A stretch of DNA of 64,000 bases from Flavobacterium daejeonense DSM 17708. Lineage in GTDB: Bacteria; Bacteroidota; Bacteroidia; Flavobacteriales; Flavobacteriaceae. Under the pieces are notes generated by a model. It did no database searches. It saw nothing but the letters and a program-made list of their open reading frames with translations, and had not been told where the DNA came from. This document shows, one piece after another, positions 62,256 through 64,000 of the stretch. Position 1 is the stretch's first letter, and each line of letters starts with the position of its first letter. A program made the position numbers and the translations under genes. Location: positions 32,969 through 96,968 of the forward strand of contig NZ_AUDK01000019.1 in NCBI RefSeq assembly GCF_000425425.1. Direction: 5' to 3'.

Positions 62256-64000
62256 ATGAAAAAAAATATTTTTTATACGATGCGGGGTGCGCCAGTCTGT
62301 TGGCGTACTTTGTTAGATGGTTGGCATCAGACATTTATTTTTTGTCTGCTGTTTGGACTGATTTTATTTACTGGAAATCTTACAAATGCTCAAAATATCA
62401 AAGGGATTGTACCTGTACAGTATCCTATTAGTGGTTCCGGGGTTGATGGAGATGCCTGGGCACATGAGCCTATAAGTACTATTTATGAGAATGTAGGGGA
62501 TTTGTTTGATAGACAGTTTGGTAATCCTATGTATCCTGGGGATGTGGTAAACAATGGGGTCCTTGATTTTTCGAATGGGTCACTTCTTTATCCGGGGTTT
62601 ACTTTCTTTTTACAAGATCGCTATGTTGATGATTTAACCATTTTTACTTCATCCAATAAAATAAATGATAATCCAAATACCTATACCTGGGGACCGGGAT
62701 CTTCACCTAACAAAAATGAGATTCAAAATGCCGGAGCTCATTTTTCTTATGGTAGTCCCTCTGTGACCGGAGGAGTAAGTGTTGATGGATTGACTTTTGT
62801 AAATGGAACGAGTAGACAAGGTGTTTCAACTGATTTATGGTGTCTGTTTGCAGGTGACCGCCAGGTTACCAATGGAAGCAGCTATATTGATTTTGAGTTT
62901 TTACAAAAACCCTTAACTATAACCGGAGCTACATTTGGACCGGTAGATCCTAATACAGGTATAGCACCAATTACCGGTGGTAGTGGAGCTTTTTCCAGTT
63001 TGGGTACTGATGGAGGACGTACTGTTGGCGATATATTAATCACTATTGAGTTTACTCAGGGTGGTGGTGACGCAACAGTTGTAATTCGAGTTTGGAAAGC
63101 AAAAGCCGGAGGCGGATTTGAGTATGTCGTAGTGCCTAATGATACTTTTCCTGGGAATATTTTCTGTACGAATAATAGTGTAACAACCACAGTACCTTTT
63201 GATGCTTATGGTGTTACTCCGGGAACTTATGCACCAAATCAATGGGCTGAAGGAGCAATTAACTTAACAGAAGTATTTAAAAATACAAGTCCTAATGATC
63301 CTTGTTTTAATATTAGTACTCTGTTTATTAGAACTCGTTCTTCAGGGAATTCGGCTCAGTCTGAGTTAAAAGATTTCCCAGGAGCCCCTATTCAATTGAA
63401 TTTGAATTTGATTCCAATCGCGAATGCAGGAGCTGATTTTACCAAAACCTGTACTTCTAATCCAACAGGTAAAATGATTGGAGAAACTCCGGAAGCAGGA
63501 TTTACTTATTCCTGGTCACCAACAACTGGTTTGAGTGATTCTAATATTGCTAATCCAATTGCTAATCCAACGGTAAATACAACTTATACAGTAACTAAAA
63601 CTAAAACAGGTACAGTATGTAGTAATATGGATAGTGTGGATGTAACGGTTGATGTTGTTCCGCCAAATGCAGCAGCAGGAGATGATAAAGTACTGAATTG
63701 TACTGTAACTTCGATTGCCTTAAGTGGATCTTCTTCAACAGCAGGAGTTACTTTTGCCTGGGTTGCCAGCAATGGCGGACACATTGTTTCCGGTGCAAAT
63801 ACAGCAACACCAACAGTTGACATGGCTGGGACTTACACTTTAACCGTTACTGATCCGGCTAATGGCTGTACCGCTACCGATGTTGCTTTAGTGACTCTAA
63901 ATAATACAGCACCAAATGCTAATGCAGGGGCAGATAAAGAGTTGACCTGTACTGTAACTTCGATTGCCTTAAGTGGATCTTCATCAACAGCAGGAGTTAC
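62256..64000 (+). CDS. Large secreted repeat protein, 5' part (adhesin / gliding-motility type)
   Basis: The frame is open from ATG 62256 to the window's end (581 codons). A long signal peptide ends near residue 46 (CLLFGLILFTGNLTNAQ). Residues 50-390 are a unique N-terminal domain with FTFFLQDRY-like beta segments (PGFTFFLQDRYVDDLTIFTS). Then come Ig-like modules: AGADFTKTCTSNPTGKMIGE, and from about residue 468 a near-identical repeat (DKVLNCTVTSIALSGSSSTA) with an 83-residue period (249 bases). Bacteroidetes proteins of this build are exported, often by type IX secretion, and act as adhesins or SprB-like motility proteins. The C-terminal sorting domain is outside the window. Confidence 0.8.
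   Translation, partial: MKKNIFYTMRGAPVCWRTLLDGWHQTFIFCLLFGLILFTGNLTNAQNIKGIVPVQYPISGSGVDGDAWAHEPISTIYENVGDLFDRQFGNPMYPGDVVNNGVLDFSNGSLLYPGFTFFLQDRYVDDLTIFTSSNKINDNPNTYTWGPGSSPNKNEIQNAGAHFSYGSPSVTGGVSVDGLTFVNGTSRQGVSTDLWCLFAGDRQVTNGSSYIDFEFLQKPLTITGATFGPVDPNTGIAPITGGSGAFSSLGTDGGRTVGDILITIEFTQGGGDATVVIRVWKAKAGGGFEYVVVPNDTFPGNIFCTNNSVTTTVPFDAYGVTPGTYAPNQWAEGAINLTEVFKNTSPNDPCFNISTLFIRTRSSGNSAQSELKDFPGAPIQLNLNLIPIANAGADFTKTCTSNPTGKMIGETPEAGFTYSWSPTTGLSDSNIANPIANPTVNTTYTVTKTKTGTVCSNMDSVDVTVDVVPPNAAAGDDKVLNCTVTSIALSGSSSTAGVTFAWVASNGGHIVSGANTATPTVDMAGTYTLTVTDPANGCTATDVALVTLNNTAPNANAGADKELTCTVTSIALSGSSSTAGV
63660..64000 (+). repeat. 249-base tandem repeats inside the secreted protein gene
   Basis: ACTGTAACTTCGATTGCCTT followed by AAGTGGATCTTC occurs at 63702 and again at 63951, a 249-base period (83 codons). 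The second copy is cut by the window's end. DNA-level identity over about 50 bases indicates recent duplication or gene conversion. Confidence 0.85.

Overview
The window looks like a chromosome segment of a Flavobacterium-like member of the Bacteroidetes. The DNA is AT-rich, promoters fit TTTG-N19-TAnnTTTG, ribosome-binding sites are weak, and gene families are typical of the group (DUF4105, DUF1573, DUF5808, a RecQ with the Bacteroidetes-type C-terminus, a gliding/adhesin-type repeat protein). No species can be assigned from sequence alone.

Positions 299-34144 form a large surface-polysaccharide locus. It holds a CpsB-type PHP phosphatase, a Wzm/Wzt ABC exporter, about fourteen glycosyltransferases, two methyltransferases, a CMP-sialic-acid set (neuA, neuB, neuC), an MBOAT acyltransferase with an SGNH-like partner, a Wzy/WaaL-type membrane protein and a WbaP/WcaJ-type initiating transferase. 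A plausible scheme: the WbaP-like enzyme starts the chain on undecaprenyl phosphate, the glycosyltransferases build it in the cytoplasm, Wzm/Wzt exports it, the Wzy/WaaL-like protein ligates it, and the MBOAT/SGNH pair acylates it. A nonulosonic acid is a likely component. Genes at about 4.1-13.2 kb are very AT-rich and tightly packed, and the Wzt C-terminal domain belongs to that AT-rich block, so this part looks like an exchanged specificity cassette.

The locus is also riddled with short interspersed repeats of several families. Three small genes sit inside their own repeat arrays, and each splits a pair of genes that work together: a four-helix-bundle (S23-type) gene between wzm and wzt, a GIY-YIG nuclease gene between neuB and neuC, and a DUF559 nuclease gene between the MBOAT gene and its SGNH partner. 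A second four-helix-bundle gene at 52.3 kb is bracketed by a different inverted repeat, and a gene-less copy of that repeat lies upstream of valS. I regard these 'small gene plus cognate repeat' cassettes as the most interesting feature here.

From about 34.1 kb the window is mostly housekeeping: DUF4105 protein, pssA, GH25 lysozyme, a frameshifted DUF5808 gene, lptB, tatC, kdsD, recQ, an FAD oxidoreductase, msrA/msrB, idi, a QueD/PTPS-type gene, a Bcp peroxiredoxin, manA, two identical tRNA-Thr genes, lgt, yidD, cysS, folE, an aminotransferase, a PDZ/retropepsin-like protein, a DUF1573 protein and valS. The right end has a stand-alone type III polyketide synthase between two long gene-poor gaps, and the 5' part of a large secreted repeat protein that runs off the window.
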